Shown: one piece after another, positions 25,301 through 35,625 of the stretch
How the letters are laid out: each line of letters starts with the position of its first letter
Position numbering within the stretch: position 1 is the first letter of the stretch
DNA from: Petrosia ficiformis
Lineage: Eukaryota > Porifera > Demospongiae > Haplosclerida > Petrosiidae
DNA: 64,000 nt
Direction of reading: 5' to 3'
Assembly (NCBI GenBank): GCA_947044365.1
Contig: OX345636.1
Coordinates: forward strand, 26,463,466 to 26,527,465
The notes under the pieces: generated by a model
What the model saw: the letters and a program-made list of their open reading frames with translations, nothing else
What the model was told of the DNA's origin: nothing
Database searches by the model: none
Translations under genes and position numbers: made by a program

Positions 25301-25594
25301 GGCACGAGTATTGTCATAACAAGTGGAATTTGAGATTATTAATATAATTAAAAGGCAACTGTGGACAATCTGAATAACATGTACACTGATCAGATTGTTT
25401 CGACCTCATCAGCACAGTGTATCCCAAATTAACAGTAATGATTATAATCATTACTGTTACGTTGTACAGAATGATGTAAAATGTATGTTGTATAAATATT
25501 ACGAAAATAGAGTAATTTCCTAGTCTGTTATGCAAAACTGAAATACTTCTTTATGTTCCAGTTCCATCAGCTCTATCAGAAGAAATACAACTAA
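18674..25594 (+). CDS. possible multi-exon gene, unrecognised
   Basis: Splice-bounded open segments: 18674-18724 (phase 0 both ends; contains KVTHSQTGNKHVQ, donor GTATGT), 18836-18897 (LVNTITCKEHFKNC, exit phase 2), 21893-21967 (phase 0; EEMSKTQVVGASLDLL, donor GTAAGG) and a possible short terminal exon 25562-25594. One linking exon between 18898 and 21892 must be missing to restore phase. Exon peptides look conserved but I cannot name the family. At 25562-25887 another frame is also open for about 108 codons and contains a hydrophobic stretch near its middle. The long gap to the last exon is full of transposon remains. Confidence 0.3.
19354..19382. repeat. (GAAA)n microsatellite
   Basis: Perfect GAAA tetranucleotide run of about seven units. 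Confidence 0.9.
19569..20248 (-). pseudogene. TTF-type zinc finger / hAT-derived ZNF862-like gene, truncated
   Basis: The N-terminal part of a hAT-derived zinc-finger protein (ZNF862/C17orf113-like). From 20248: FSSSWLEKFVWLRYDE, then a TTF-type finger C-x-n-C-K-N-F followed by H-x4-H (SRSGDHSAA), then ALSRSTTITEKGVMAALRNI, LNELIKLQGCDS and VGENAKYTSPEVVK. An in-frame TAA at 19682-19684 ends the frame. After a shift, the same protein continues as DDVRKELQQSC and GIMIDE down to about 19569, and then nothing follows. The first finger cysteine is replaced by Ser (HMYSKYC, where relatives have YCKYC). The catalytic domain is missing, so this is a truncated copy. Confidence 0.7.
20755..21310. repeat. 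101-bp tandem repeat rich in TACATGTA palindromes
   Basis: The anchor GTATACATCAAGTGTATGCT recurs at about 20900, 21001 and 21102, a 101-bp period. Each unit has two related halves, each with a GGCTCAAGTAC or TGCTCAAGTAC box. Looser half-units extend to about 20755 and 21310. Confidence 0.8.
21440..21780. mobile_element. inverted-repeat (foldback) element family
   Basis: Arms containing AGGTCCTATATACTG and CCTCGTTTTGTGTCC occur near 21570-21620 and inverted near 21705-21770. The same arm sequence makes the foldback at 35049-35144. TSDs are not resolved, and the flanks repeat AGGTCTATA motifs. Confidence 0.55.
22247..22564 (-). CDS. RPA-like OB-fold ORF, probably Helitron-associated
   Basis: The end of this frame reads VNVHGAVTTISPIKKGRK, FFDATLAD and TSKVRLV, the strand pattern of an RPA70-like OB fold that would bind single-stranded DNA. 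Helitrons often carry such proteins, and a Helitron replication fragment lies just upstream on the same strand. The frame ends soon after the first strands, so the gene continues in another exon or is truncated. The N-terminal 50 codons are of uncertain reality. Confidence 0.45.
   Translation of the reverse strand: MPLIHGCYAPLKKSAIQFFHIILPQRHISTVSSHQKIMDSESRKRDISQLKEIDEPCTSVNVHGAVTTISPIKKGRKALFFDATLADTTSKVRLVITQLITCIKH
22782..23895 (-). pseudogene. Helitron replication initiator (Rep) fragment
   Basis: Blocks in order from 23895: FEVLAMIRQLGTPTLFFTFS, then MIQCIARQYG, NPVTAARHF (23620-23870), LKDPPHAHCEIWV (about 23505-23540, the HUH-type motif region), KHSSYCKRN and CRFNFPHPPS (about 23290-23360), ELQFVLNAYACVMYIASYI (about 23225-23290), then AVVFVDTNSKNERIAVLKD and LDDDDTNVFQKSLI (about 22945-23080). 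These match the Helitron_like_N/Rep region. Frame breaks occur near 23620, 23400 and 23165. The helicase domain is absent; a Lys/Ser-rich tail ends the last frame at 22782. Confidence 0.75.
23866..24816 (-). pseudogene. PD-(D/E)XK-like protein, copy 1 (broken)
   Basis: Starts at ATG 24816 with a Ser/Pro-rich then Arg/Lys-rich N-terminus (RSRSPIQTRS). Two frame changes follow, near 24640 and 24550, then the core: ECACKAHESIETF, QLIRISSKMNNDEGKTFI, FQGWPDFCITENTVGAG, LVSIGEVQS and LSQLGIYTIGQF. The spacing of Asp in WPDF and Glu in GEVQ fits a PD-(D/E)XK nuclease fold, but the expected Lys is Gln here, so activity is doubtful. Downstream, the frame runs straight into the Helitron Rep fragment at about 23890. 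Paralogue: 32300-33424 on the same strand. I do not know a name for this family. Confidence 0.6.
24880..25110. repeat. local direct duplication upstream of PD-(D/E)XK-like copy 1
   Basis: The block around GAATAGCGCCAATCT is present at about 24847 and again at about 25041, and GAGAGAGAATC modules repeat five or more times. It sits in the 5' flank of the broken gene. A comparable GAGTGAGACAG duplication lies upstream of the paralogue at 33480-33625. Confidence 0.6.
25340..25535. repeat. dispersed repeat, copy related to 34600-34740
   Basis: Contains CAGATTGTTTCGACC, CAGCACAGTGTATCCC and TACAGAATGATG in the same order as the segment at about 34608-34700. Its superfamily is unknown. Confidence 0.6.
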
Positions 25595-25887
25595 CGTTCT
25601 TCATCATCTCTAGTACAGTCAGTACCTCAAGAATTGAAGTAGAATGTGCTAGAGATCTTTCTGAGCTTGTAAAATGTTCCTGGAGTTCCAGCTTCTACTG
25701 TACTTTACATACATTGACACTTCAATCCCTTTCAAAAACATGTTTACAACCTCTTATACACACTGGCATTATTGTTTGCATTGCTCTTTTTTATTACATG
25801 TATCTTGAGACTCAACTGAATTACTCAAACCACAAGATTTTCTTTGATTTACAAATAAATATAGAGAACATTGGAGTCTTATATTAA

Positions 25888-27099
25888 GTTTCCATCACCA
25901 TTTGTGTAAGTGATACATGTGTGTATGTGTCTGTCTATCTGTTTCTCTGTCTACATGTACATGTATCATATATATTTATATATGTGTTGTATAGACCGAA
26001 AGATGTTGCGTGTACTTTAATATTGTGGATTTTGTTGTATAGATATTGTGCACGACAAGCGAAATGATTTGTTTTCCCACTCTAATATCATATCAAGGTT
26101 GATTGATCCCATGATATTTTTTTGTGTGATGAAGTTTAAGCTTTCTATATATGAAAATGTAACACCGCTATAACAGATATTAGTTGCATTTTCAAACAAG
26201 CTGGCTAAAACTACATGTACTTTCTTCCTAATGGTTTCAGTGCTCCAACTCAATCACTTTATACCCAGTAATTAACCAAGAATGATGCAACTTCCTTAAC
26301 TGTGTATACCATATAAATATATGTGATACAAACATATCTGTGAGAAAGCAATGTGTTGTACTGTACTACATTTGACCAAGGTTTAATATGCTTTCCTATA
26401 TTTCCAGCTTTATCCAATTAATAAGTAAGTACATGTATATGTATATGCACATGTGTAATGGTAATGCAACAATGAGTCTTCCAATACATATACATTGTAT
26501 GTGTATATACTGGGTATTGTGAGTAACTCTTATTAGGCCTGGAGTGAATGTTAGAAAACTACATTTGAAGCTTTGTAAGCAAAACGGAGTGAAGGTTTGC
26601 ATGTGTTTTTATGTGCTATAGAAAGCCTCCAAAAACTAGATTATTTTCTATAACGAGTACTAAACATGTTCCAATTGCTGTTTCTACTGAGAAAAGGACA
26701 GAAGCAGCATGCAATTTTCCTGGAACATGTCTGCAATATTAATCCCATGTTTAGATTGTACAAGTATGCATGTGCAAATTCTAAAGTAAAGCTTTCTAAG
26801 GAAATTCAAATGCATTCCAATGAATTAAGGTTTGAACACGTCTTCACTTGCCTTTCAATAGGTGTGTAAAAGACTTCCCCCTTTTGTCTTATGCCTTGGC
26901 ATGCCTTGACTTGCCTACTTTACATGATATGAATCAAGCCTTACAGGAGGTGAACAACATGCCCAAAAGACCTCCCATTACAGTTGGTGTACTTGAACCT
27001 GTCCTTTCCAGTTGTGTACACCACCTTATGTGATGTGCATGCAGGCTCTAATTGCTCCACCTTGGGGTCCGAAATATTATATGGTTAATGATTAATGCA
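25888..27099. other. no gene supported
   Basis: AT-rich with short unsupported ORFs. Nothing with splice-consistent conserved peptides was found. Confidence 0.4.
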
Positions 27100-27103
27100 T
27101 TAA

Positions 27104-27702
27104 CCCTTAGAGCACTGATGTCACATATATGTGACATTTCACCCCTACGTGGTTCGCCGTCTGTTCCTGGCTACACGAAGCTGTCCAAATGCTTGTAATT
27201 GGCATCAAGCACAAGGTGATGAACGTGGCTAAAAAAGTTGATGTTTTTTTGGCCGCCCTTTGGCCTAAATAACGACAACGGGGGGAATTTTAAAGGGGGG
27301 TGTCCCCCCGTTAATGCGGGGGTTGGAAGGGGGCGCAGCCCCCTCGCTGCCAACGAATTTAACATTTTTTGACCCCGCCCACGCCCTCTGGTGGGTAGCT
27401 GAGGCATTTTCCTTGCTGTGAAACCTGAAATCGTGGGTGTAGCTGGTGCCAACATGCAGTGGGGTCGTTTGGTTAGCCCCAGTTCCAGTCAAAAGAGGGA
27501 GAGCACTGGATTTGATTTGATCCTACGATGCGCTTGGGGACTTTCGAGTCCTGGTAAGCAAGTTGGTGGAAGTAGTACTCCATGTCGGAAAAGGAGCCAA
27601 GTTTGGGGTAGAGAAAGTGAACGGTGGCCAAATTATATGCAATAGAGTCGCCAGTGTTGGAAATGGGAAGAATTTTGAAAAACAGGCTCAGTGCTCTAAG
27701 GG
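27104..27702. mobile_element. piggyBac-type MITE
   Basis: The ends are CCCTTAGAGCACTGA (left) and its exact inverse (right), flanked by TTAA at 27100-27103 and 27703-27706, the piggyBac target. It is 599 bp long. The interior has a G/C-rich tract near 27280-27380 (runs of G and C, including an inverted pair around GGGGGTGTCCCCCC) unlike the surrounding DNA. There is no transposase. Confidence 0.85.
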
Positions 27703-27993
27703 TTAAACATTTCCACCTTTATTGTTGCACTTTGTGTGCAAGAAATATTGGTTATATGATGTGAGAAATAAATACATGTGGAATAGACATGATGTTTGGA
27801 TCACGGTGAAAAAGGTCCACCTCTACTCATGTATAGTCAAAGTGCTCCAACAACCAACCACACCTCACCCTCCCCCCATGTTAAAGGATACATGTGTATC
27901 TACATGTATCTATCAACTACCCCGAATCTTTATTAAGCACATACATGTACATGGATTCCTTTATTTAATTAATCTACGTATCTAATTTTATAG

Positions 27994-30900
27994 GTATATC
28001 TTGTAGCTTGTCGTCCGTGGCCCTCAATAGGACCGTACATGGTGATCAGGCAAGATTTTTGGATACATACTACAGACCATACCCAGGTTAGCAAAATGGG
28101 TGTGATCAAACTTTATAGGTCAAAATGCTAAATCTTAACTTTCATATGCTTTGGTGTCATTGTACCACTTGACACGGATAGTCTTGCGAGGTTAAAGACA
28201 TCTTGGTGGGATTCCAACCCTCCCCTCTCTCTACATACATGTATCTGAAAATGCCTATAGAGTGCTGTTTACTATTGCATCAGTAAATACATGTAATAAT
28301 ATTTACTTCCAAAAACTTTGAATTAACTAAATGACTCATAAAATAATTTATTTGATATACAGTATGTGACTGTCATGTGACTGCTATAATAAATTTTTTT
28401 TTCACTTGGATCAAGTGATTTTTACATGTATGTGTCTTTTGTACTTGGATGGATGAATAGACAGATGGTTAATAAATTAAAGGATGAAAGGACATAAGGC
28501 TCCCTTCCTTACTTTGCTGGCGAAAGTAGTAATAACAAAGTTGATTCTGAGAAATACATGTATATGCACCAGTAGACAATAAAAAAAATAATAGAGAAGA
28601 AAGTATCCATATAGCTTTGTGATTCTTTGCAGATGGGTTTCTCATGTCTGAAACCTTTTGTTTTTTAACTTTTATTACTTTAAAGTTTCTTTTATACAAT
28701 AGTTATATACTTTCTACACGTTTGGCTGAAGCTAATTTATTACAGCTAGTCTCGGCTCAATCATTCATTCTTTAATGTGCCATGCCCATTATTGGACTGT
28801 GTGCTGTATTATAATTTACAGTATTATCAACAGTAAATAACTAGGTATCCAAGGTTTATGCCTGCCTAAATTTCCAGCTTGAGTGCACAACCTTGTGGGA
28901 TGTGGGCTTACCCCTTGATTTCGCAGGTGCCTTGCACTTCCAGCTTGAGTGCTCCACTTTGTGGGTCAGAAATATTGGGTAAGAAATAGATACAGCAAGG
29001 TAATCAAGAGTTCATAAACCTCCCATTTCACATTAGTGTACTGCCTACTTGCAAAAACAATGCATCCCACAAAGTGGTACACTCAAGCTAGCAAGCATAA
29101 AGCTGCATACTACAGCACATTGGCATACTTACCCAGGAAAATTTAATGAGATTACGGGTTTCTGTCCAAAATAATTCCTGAAAGACAAGATATATGCATG
29201 ACCTTTTCGACTGTTTTCAGTATAAAATCCTCATTTTCTTCCTCCTAAACTCTTCATGTATGTGCACTACATGTGACCCTCAGTACTGGTAGAGTCATAC
29301 ATATATACGTACATGTATGTGTATGTTGCCAAGTATGGTCATGCACTACATGTATGACCCTCAATACTTGTAGAGTGACTAGTGTCATACGTACATGTAC
29401 TTTTATTTACAATTCTGGAGTAGAATCAACTATGCGAAACAACAATAATGATAATAATTATGATAATAATTATAAATTACAATGTAGTGTGTACCATTGA
29501 TTAGTGTGGCTATAGTAATCACTATGTATCTGAATTTCTGAAATCATGATAAACACTGATGTACATGTATATCTGTCCTGTACATGTATATCTGTCCTCA
29601 GGGCAAATTAGTTACTTTAAGTACTTTGTTTTAATTGTTATTATTATTATTGTTAACCAGGTCAATCTTCAACAGTTACTAACGGATGGAATATTTGGTG
29701 CTGTTCACAGAGCAGTGGCTATATTAAATAAGTTTCATCAACCACTCTCTATCACTACTAAGAATCAATTTGGAGCTACTCCACATAGGTATCCACATAG
29801 GTAAGGACCAGATGTATATAAAACATTCTAATGAATTTTGAATTAAGACGTGTCTTTAAATACTTACAAGTTCCCTCACAAAATGTATAGCTGCAGCATA
29901 CATGTTACACATGTGTTGTTTAAAAAGCTGCACACATGCTGTTGCACATATATGTGGGCAGGATGTGTGTAGGACAGTAAAAAATTGGATGATGTGTGCA
30001 TCTACATTTCTACATGTAAGCAACACACATCTGCATGTGTACTAACGTGCATCCAGCATGCTACCATTTCCCCACTTGATGCAAGCAGCATGCAAACATG
30101 TTTTGTGAGGGTCATCTTTTTTACTAGGGGATACAGTACAAGTCAAAAAAAGTTGGCGTAGTGGAATAGTAGTACGTGTGGATTCCGCTTCCGTATCACA
30201 GCGCAGTTGAGATCAGCATGTGATACGGTGAAGTGTAGTACGCACGGAGTATGCAAGTATAACGACTTAATTTAGTCTATGTTATGATTCCTTTTCTTTT
30301 CTAGATATTGTTGGCTTCTTGCTTCAAGCATTGATACTGTACAATAACTGTACAATAAATGAAGCACCTTTGGTGCGTGGCCTCACCGCTGTAGCTTAAG
30401 GATAGGTTGCAATTGCAACAATTAAATAAATGAGATGCAAGAGAGAAAGTAACAAGCTTAAATTTGAATTTGTTTATATAAAGTTGAAAGTTGGTTGAGA
30501 AAGTTTTTTGTGGCTAGACTGATTTCTGATGAATATAAAAACACATGGAAGATGACTAAGAATGATTCTCCATCAGCTATACTGCTTTGCACAATAATAA
30601 CTATATTACTTACAGTCAAATTACATAATATACTCTTCCAACAAATATTCATTACCTCATTCATTACCAAAATATCTATGCCACAACTGTCAGTTACATT
30701 ATCTTATAATGAATTGTACATTGTTACAACTACAATGAGCAAAAACATTGAACTTACAGTTCAAATATATGTAATTTGAAAGTCAAACAAAGGTTCAATA
30801 ATAGCAGAAAGGAAGGTATTGCTCTAAACTGACCTCCACGTTTGATCTCACATGATCACATAGGGTGTGGGTTATTGCAAGTAAATGGGGCAGAAACTGG

Positions 30901-32077
30901 AGAGCTCACAGAGATAGAATGTATGAGTCTGTAACTTGCTAAAACAATGTCTGTGGCAAATTTCTTTTCAATACGATTTTGATAAACTTCTTTCTCTAGT
31001 CTATCAAGTCTTTAAATCGACACTTAAAGCATCTGGCTAGGATGTGTAGTGAGTTTAGCATTTTCCATTCTAAGTAACTTTTCATACAGTTTACTTCGTT
31101 ATAAAAACAACAGAGCAATAGAAGACCATGTTTTTGAACAGATCTGAAAGTTTGGGGGCCGTGGGAGGTATGCATTTGAAGTTATAACTGTTCAAAGTAA
31201 AAAAATTTGGGAAGGAATGAATGAATAACTTGCTAAAACAATGTCTGTCGCAAATTTATTTTCAATACGATTTTGATAAACTTCTTTCTCTACTCTATGA
31301 AGTCTTTAAATCGACGATTAAATAAAAAAAGTGGGGACAAAATGAATGAATGAATGAAAGAAAGAATGAATGACAGAATGACAACCAAAGTACTAAAGAC
31401 TCGCCCACGCGTAGGCGCGGCGAGCCCAATTACCCAAGCACATGTACTATTTACATGTACATTTATACAATGTCAATTATTTAGATGGTCTACATTGAAG
31501 AAATGTTTAGCCCTCAGCAAACAAAGACTCTCTCCACACATTCAGTCACATAGTACCACTATCACACACGACCTTCAAATATTTGATGAAGAAGCTAAAT
31601 CGTTACATAATGAATTTCTCTCAAGTGATTGTCTCTTGAGTCAGTGTGACTCCACTAATGCTCACACACTCATCAATGAGCATTATAAGAAACTATTATC
31701 ATTACAAGCACAAGCTAAAGATTTGATGGAGTTACAGGAACTACTTACTACAAAGTGCTGTTGTCAACTTCAGTCTGCTCAAACAGTAAGTGTAATGTTT
31801 ATTTACAATAAACCGGTTTTGTATAAATAGCAATAAAGATAGTATCAAAGTAGCTACATACAGCTGTGTAGATGTACTGTAACCAATTTGTATAGATGGT
31901 TATACAACAGCGAAAGTTGTTTAAAGTATCCATTCAGTACTCTACCGGTATAATGACTAAAGGTTAGTTAGATAGAGGAATAAACTGCTACAGGCAGAGA
32001 CCAGACAAAGTGAACTGAGGAAGTTATTAGATCTAGATAAGAGAGAGAGAAAGAATGAATGCTGCACAGCCACATGA
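27994..32077 (+). CDS. four 3' exons of an unrecognised coiled-coil gene
   Basis: Exons 27994-28086 (phase 0 to 0), 29661-29800 (0 to 2), 31485-31785 (2 to 0) and 31994-32077 (0, stop TGA) have AG acceptors and GT donors and agree in phase throughout. Together they give about 206 codons of a C-terminus. Blocks: CRPWPSIGPYMVIRQDFW; LLTDGIFGAVHRAVAILNKF; KKCLALSKQRLSPHI, then helical coiled-coil-like sequence with LQAQAKDLMELQELL; and ELRKLLDLDKRERK. Phase agreement over four exons is good evidence of a real gene. The 5' end was not found above 27994. I do not recognise the family. Introns hold repeats, including the direct duplication at 30931-31325. Confidence 0.5.
28470..29230. repeat. dispersed repeat family A, copy 1
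   Basis: Landmarks in order: AAACCTTTTGTTTTTTAAC region, TACAGTATTATCAACAGTAA, CCAGCTTGAGTGCACAACC, TGGGTCAGAAATATTGGG, ACAAAGTGGTACACTCAAGC and GAAAGACAAGATAT. The same landmarks occur inverted at 40920-41830, with partial copies at 38990-39190, 39895-40035, 40225-40285 and 43840-43995. The superfamily is unknown and no ORF is preserved. Confidence 0.7.
29874..30112. mobile_element. imperfect inverted-repeat element
   Basis: Starts CCTCACAAAATGT and ends with an inverted ACATGTTTTGTGAGG, with internal complementary GCAGCATACATG and GCATGCAAACATG segments. TSDs are unclear. It lies in an intron of the unrecognised coiled-coil gene. Confidence 0.5.
30931..31325. repeat. direct repeat pair, about 100 bp each
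   Basis: TAACTTGCTAAAACAATGTC through AAGTCTTTAAATCGAC occurs at 30931-31023 and again at about 31227-31317 with few differences. The roughly 200-bp spacer is unique. Confidence 0.8.
31885..31955. repeat. fragment of the hAT-type MITE family seen at 46933
   Basis: Contains AAAGTTGTTTAAAGTATCC and ATTCAGTACTCTAC, which match the interior of the 46933-47184 element. Termini are missing. Confidence 0.55.
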
Positions 32078-32299
32078 GAATTGGAAAACTGAAAAAAAAC
32101 ACAAGTGAAACATCACATTGAAACGAAAAGTAAACCAGTATCTATCTACACATACATACTATACATACGCTGTAATGTATATATTATATAAAAATCATGT
32201 GCTGTGTATTACCCTAAATATAATTAATAATTATAAATGTCAATAATTATGAGAACAATTTTCCAAAAAACAAGAGATTGATGTAAAAACAAAATTCAG

Positions 32300-33424
32300 T
32301 TACTCATTCACATATTTAAGGGTTGCGATTAATAATCTAGCAAATTTCATTATTCCATCAGTTTCCATTAAATCAATGTGGTCAACACTATCAACAAATT
32401 TAAAACTTATGATTCCGTCATTGTTAATGGAACACAGAGCTATATTCGCCTGTTTTTCATTGTATACAGCTACACAGGGTAATGTTTTTTTATTATTTTG
32501 TTGTAAACTGAATTGTCCTACGGCATATATTCCAAGTTGTGAAAGACAATTTGCTTTAGATTCCATTTCCCCGACGGAGACTAGCAATACACCTGCCCCC
32601 AAAGTCTTCTCTGTAATGCAGAAATCTGGCCAGCCTTGAAATGATTGTTTTTCTGAAGTAGTTATATCGCATAAAACAAAATTAACAGAGTAGTCAGTTC
32701 CCTTTTCAGTTGCAGAAATTTTGTATTGCTTATGCAAGTCTGCATAAAATAGAATGATGTTTACAAGGGCGATTATGAATCTTTTACCCTGATCGTTGTT
32801 CATCTTTTCTGGTATTCTTATCAATTCATACAAATCTATTTGTGTATAATCGTTTCCAAAAGTTTCAACATTTTGATGTGCAATGCACCCACAAGGGCCA
32901 GGGCTGCTGGTGTTTTCTAAAACTCCAGAAAGGGTGTTATCCATTTCTTCGACTGTGTAATAGCCATCTCCATGAGTTTGCATGCAGAGAACATAACGGT
33001 GAATATTTGCAGATGCAATAATGCTGGCCACCTCTCTCGTTAGAACTTCTTCATCGTGATTTATATTTATTCCCCTCTCGACCCACCCAATCATTTCCAT
33101 AAATCTTTTCTGGACAATTCTCTCGCTAGCAGCTCCAGCAGTACCTTCTGCCGGTGTTTCTTTTAGAAGTTTTATCGGACCGTGTCGGGTTTCATTTGAG
33201 TAACTTCTTGTTCGAATTGGACTTCTTGTTTGGACTGGACTTCGGTCTGGACTTCTTGATTGGATTGGACTTTTCCTTTTAGAATAGGGGCCACTTCAGG
33301 ACGGTTTTTTGTTCCTTTTTTTTGAACGTACAGGAAGTTTGGAAAGGGGGAGATGGGGTTGGAGGGGGGTGATAGGAGAGGAAGGGGATGGGGGAGAAGG
33401 CAAAGTCACTGTCACTGTTGTCAT
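32300..33424 (-). pseudogene. PD-(D/E)XK-like protein, copy 2 (single in-frame stop)
   Basis: Starts at ATG 33424; a Thr/Ser/Pro-rich N-terminus, then an Arg-Ser-Pro repeat region (SPIQSRSPDRSP, TRSPIRTRS), then IVQKRFMEMIGWV (copy 1 has TVQRTFLKMLGLV). The core has GCIAHQNVETF, ELIRIPEKMNNDQGKRFI, FQGWPDFCITEKTLGAG, LVSVGEMESK, LSQLGIYAVGQF and a C-terminus missing from copy 1. Asp of WPDF and Glu of GEME could be the catalytic pair of a PD-(D/E)XK fold; the Lys position is Glu. The only break is a TGA at codon 43, aligned beside a TGT codon in copy 1, so a recent nonsense change (or an unseen intron) is likely. About 375 codons. Function unknown. Confidence 0.6.
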
Positions 33425-34183
33425 AATCAAAGGTAGGAACCACGACGTCGACCTTGAGATAAAGAATGTTCAACAATTCTAGGCAAAACGGTTCTATACG
33501 CTGAGAGTGAGACAGATAAAATAAAGAAAGTTGGAATGTCGAATTGTGTGGAACCCCAGAGAGACAGTACGATCAAATCTCGGCAAAACAGTACGGCTGG
33601 TTCTGTATGCTCAGAGTGAGACAGACGATTCTCACAGAAAAACAACTGAATTTGATGTGTGCAGTCTGTGCAGAGTCAAAGACAGTTTGGTTAATGACGT
33701 CATTTGATATGACTCTTGATTGAACTCACAAAAGCGCATGAATTATTCAAAATTTTGAAAGGAAGTTTATAATCTTTACCAGATTGTTATAAAAATGTTG
33801 ATACGATACTAATTTATAATATCACAATAATAATAATAATAAAAATGATGGGACTTGAAGGAACACTTCAGTTTCACTAAGAATTCGTGCACAAAGACTG
33901 CTGTTACACTGCTTTTACAGAACCCAGTATACTGACTACACGAAAAGGCAAAGACTCTAGTGCCGTCAGGACCCTGTTCAGGATAGACAAGAACAAGATT
34001 ATGGGACAACAGACAGATGTTTATACATAATTTGTTTGATTTGTTCCTTTGACATGTTGATGCATGAGTATATAAACAACTGAGTTTGTATTATAATTTT
34101 GTCTATCCTGGTTTTCTAATAAAACCTTGTGAAGAAGATAATGTCTACTTATAATAAATAAAAGATTTTGTTGGTTTTTTCAG
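33425..34183. other. 5' flank of PD-(D/E)XK-like copy 2; no gene
   Basis: Contains a local duplication (GAGTGAGACAG at about 33505 and 33615 with flanking GGCAAAAC boxes). Otherwise AT-rich with no supported coding. Confidence 0.4.
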
Positions 34184-34379
34184 ATTAATACCGACGATGC
34201 TACATTGCCATACATGGTGAATTTAAACATTTTGCTAAATTGAATCATCATTCCCCTGTTCATTACATGATCACAAATTTTATAGGTTACATTTGGTTGA
34301 AGAAAGTATATTGAACCTACCATGCACACCACATTGGGATAAATGTGCAGCTAAAAGTCAGTTGAAAGTCTATTGGTGA
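34184..34379 (+). CDS. possible terminal exon pair, unrecognised
   Basis: 34184-34216 and 34286-34379 are bounded by CAG and TATAG acceptors and a GTGAAT donor. They join in one phase into a short C-terminus ending LHLVEESILNLPCTPHWD and, after a further 12 residues, TGA. The intron is 69 bp. No upstream exons were recognised, so this could be chance. Confidence 0.2.
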
Positions 34380-34485
34380 TGTACACACTCTATGATTATA
34401 ATTAGTTCATCTTATAACAAGTGTGTGTGACTTAAAAAAACAAGTGATGGCAACTGGGGACAATCTATATCGGCAGACGCCACAT

Positions 34486-34588
34486 GTAAAGAATATCCTA
34501 ATGAAACCCTAACAATACCAGTACACCTATACAAGATCTTATGTTAGGTGTACTGGCATTATTAGGGTTTCATTAGGATATTCTTTAC
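34486..34588. repeat. near-perfect hairpin
   Basis: Arms of about 45 bp (GTAAAGAATATCCTAATGAA and inverse) around a loop of about 12 bases. Probably a small foldback element, next to the dispersed repeat at 34600-34740. Confidence 0.75.
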
Positions 34589-34599
34589 TTGTGCCTTCT

Positions 34600-34740
34600 A
34601 CCTCTATATCAGATTGTTTCGACCTATTGGGTCTTATCAGCACAGTGTATCCCAAATTCACTATACATTGTTACATTGTACAGAATGATGCAAAATGTAT
34701 GTTATAATTATGAGTAATTTTCTAGTACATGTTCAAAGTT
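34600..34740. repeat. dispersed repeat, copy related to 25340-25535
   Basis: Shares CAGATTGTTTCGACC, CAGCACAGTGTATCCC and TACAGAATGATG with the 25-kb copy. Confidence 0.6.
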
Positions 34741-35048
34741 TATGTGCATAATATTCTACTCAATTTCCAATTTCCAGGTTTCAAAGTGTTGGAGATACAC
34801 TCTTGACTGTCATCATTGGACTGTTACTTAAATTGTATGTATTCTCTTGTGTTAATTTACTCACCTTATTGTAACCTATGTATGTGTTAATAGGCTTATC
34901 TTATCTTGCATAATGTCATGTTTTAGTTCTAGAAGAAGAATATTCTAGAACTATATATAAACCAGTGATCATTGTACAATTTCATCCTGTTATCATTTGA
35001 GTTTATAAACTGTTAAACTTTGCTACATCAAGGGAGTATTCTAACAAA

Positions 35049-35144
35049 TATAGGACCCTTGTTTTGTGTCCGAGGATGTGATATATATAGCCCGAGCCTG
35101 CGAGGGCTATATCACATCCGAGGACACAAAACGAGGGTCCTATA
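35049..35144. mobile_element. foldback element
   Basis: Arm TATAGGACCCTTGTTTTGTG and its inverse enclose a short stem (ATATAGCCC and GGGCTATAT). Same arm family as 21440-21780. Confidence 0.75.
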
Positions 35145-35549
35145 TACAGTATAATATATTACATATAATATACATATATAATATATACAATTAATGGGCG
35201 TAACAGGGCGTGGTTATCATATCAATAATTATAAGACAGAAAATTATACTATACCGCATTGATACCGTAAATATTGCAAGTATCGATAAAATATCGATAT
35301 ATCGCCCATCACTAGTAACCGCGCCCATACGTTACACATGCACTTTGTACTTTACAAAAATACGAATTTGATATAGTATGGTTACAAGTTCATGATAGTA
35401 AAGGAGTTTGATTTTGCAGAATCTGTTTCTGGTGAGAAAGAGGATATTTGTGACATAATTTATAATTTTTCATTATTAAATGTTTGAATAATGGTAATCA
35501 TGCCTTGTGCATTTTAATTAAAATGGATGTGGTTATCGTATCGATAAGT

Positions 35550-35625
35550 ATCAATACAAATGATATTGACGCATTATCTGCACTCTGATTGGGCACAGGT
35601 CACATGATTAGCAATAACAGATATC
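35550..35625. repeat. dispersed repeat shared with 58455-58515
   Basis: TGACGCATTATCTGC, GGTCACATGAT and AGCAATA occur in the same order in both places. Origin unknown. Confidence 0.5.

Noticed and set aside
25562..25887. 108-codon open frame with a hydrophobic segment as a terminal exon
   Set aside because: It needs phase 1 entry, but the only supported upstream exon (21893-21967) exits in phase 0. Kept only as an alternative.
32300..33100. Intact gene starting at the ATG at 33100
   Set aside because: The paralogue shows that the protein begins near 33424. 33100 is an internal Met, so the intact-looking frame is only part of the gene.
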